Made by a program: the position numbers and the translations under genes. From contig JABUUA010000032.1 of NCBI GenBank assembly GCA_021443405.1, forward strand, positions 8,162 to 22,042: a stretch of DNA of 13,881 nt, given 5' to 3'. Positions 13,671 through 13,881 of the stretch are shown piece by piece (within the stretch, counting starts at the first letter, position 1; each line of letters starts with the position of its first letter). The stretch comes from Bacteroidaceae bacterium. Its GTDB lineage: Bacteria; Bacteroidota; Bacteroidia; Bacteroidales; Bacteroidaceae. The notes under the pieces were generated by a model. The model worked only from the letters and a program-made list of their open reading frames with translations. It did no database searches and was not told the DNA's origin.

Positions 13671-13881
13671 CTACTTATCTTTCAGCTCCGTGATGGAGAG
13701 AACGGTGAGCACATCACCCGTCACGGTGAACTTGACCTCCAGACCTGCGAACTCCATCGCATAGACGCGGTCGGGGTCGCTCTGGTAATGTGGCCGAGGG
13801 TCCTGCGCGAGCACCTGCTCGAGACATGCTATTGTCTGAGCCGAAACGTCCTTATGTTTGAGCTCACACATAAGGACGTGT
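13671..13881 (-). CDS. trmO: TrmO-type tRNA methyltransferase, C-terminal fragment at window edge
   Basis: The frame is open from the stop at 13671 to the right edge, so the N-terminal part lies outside, or the fragment is all that remains. Seen: EQVLAQDPRPHYQ, DPDRVYAMEFAGLEVKFTV and a final VLTVLSITEL strand. The VLAQDPRPxY block and the following V-Y-x-x-x-F pattern mark the small C-terminal domain of TrmO (YaeB/TsaA), which uses SAM to N6-methylate t6A37 in threonine tRNA. The methyltransferase core is not visible. The first visible residues, HVLMCELKHKDV, are encoded by a palindromic repeat. It converges on GH16 with an 11-base gap and no clear terminator. Confidence 0.75.
   Translation of the reverse strand, partial: HVLMCELKHKDVSAQTIACLEQVLAQDPRPHYQSDPDRVYAMEFAGLEVKFTVTGDVLTVLSITELKDK
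13846..13879. repeat. 34-bp near-perfect palindrome inside the trmO-like frame
   Basis: ACGTCCTTATGT (13846-13857) and ACATAAGGACGT (13868-13879) are exact inverted copies. The centre TGAGCTCA completes the dyad, with a single mismatched pair (13858/13867). Each arm is the same half-site found in tandem at 4118-4157, about 9.7 kb away. Confidence 0.88.

Overview
This window looks like chromosomal DNA of a Bacteroidales bacterium, most likely a Prevotella-like member with fairly GC-rich coding regions. The support is: TAnnTTTG-type -7 boxes, with one complete TTTG-N20-TAnnTTTG promoter ahead of an HU gene; little Shine-Dalgarno signal; AT-rich intergenic DNA; and protein families typical of plant-glycan-using Bacteroidetes. 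No rRNA, tRNA, CRISPR array, transposase or phage gene was recognised.

Left third (1-3810), all read leftward: a DegT/DnrJ/EryC1/StrS aminotransferase, then a tight group of GHMP sugar kinase, sugar-1-phosphate nucleotidyltransferase and a UDP-glucuronate 4-epimerase-like SDR cut by the left edge. The kinase resembles plant galacturonokinase rather than galactokinase. Together the three downstream genes read as a candidate route from free galacturonate to GalA-1-P, UDP-GalA and UDP-GlcA, feeding surface polysaccharide.

The 3811-4206 spacer has no gene. It holds an imperfect inverted repeat with nine G at its apex and a run of 22-bp repeats. The half-site of those repeats recurs as a near-perfect 34-bp palindrome at the right edge of the window.

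Middle (4207-8821, leftward): a two-gene exported glycosidase operon, a GH27 enzyme with an NPCBM-like domain followed by a GH127/GH146-type beta-L-arabinofuranosidase. Both would act on arabinose- and galactose-bearing plant side chains, a plausible source of uronic acid for the salvage genes, although that link is inferred.

Right part: HU (plus strand, good promoter and terminator); a PurF-like phosphoribosyltransferase that lacks the N-terminal catalytic cysteine; a convergent leftward pair (DUF2461 protein and YbaK/ProX-type tRNA deacylase); a divergent plus-strand pair (exported thioredoxin-fold protein and GH16 glucanase); and, at the right edge on the minus strand, the C-terminal part of a TrmO-type tRNA methyltransferase whose reading frame runs through the palindromic repeat.
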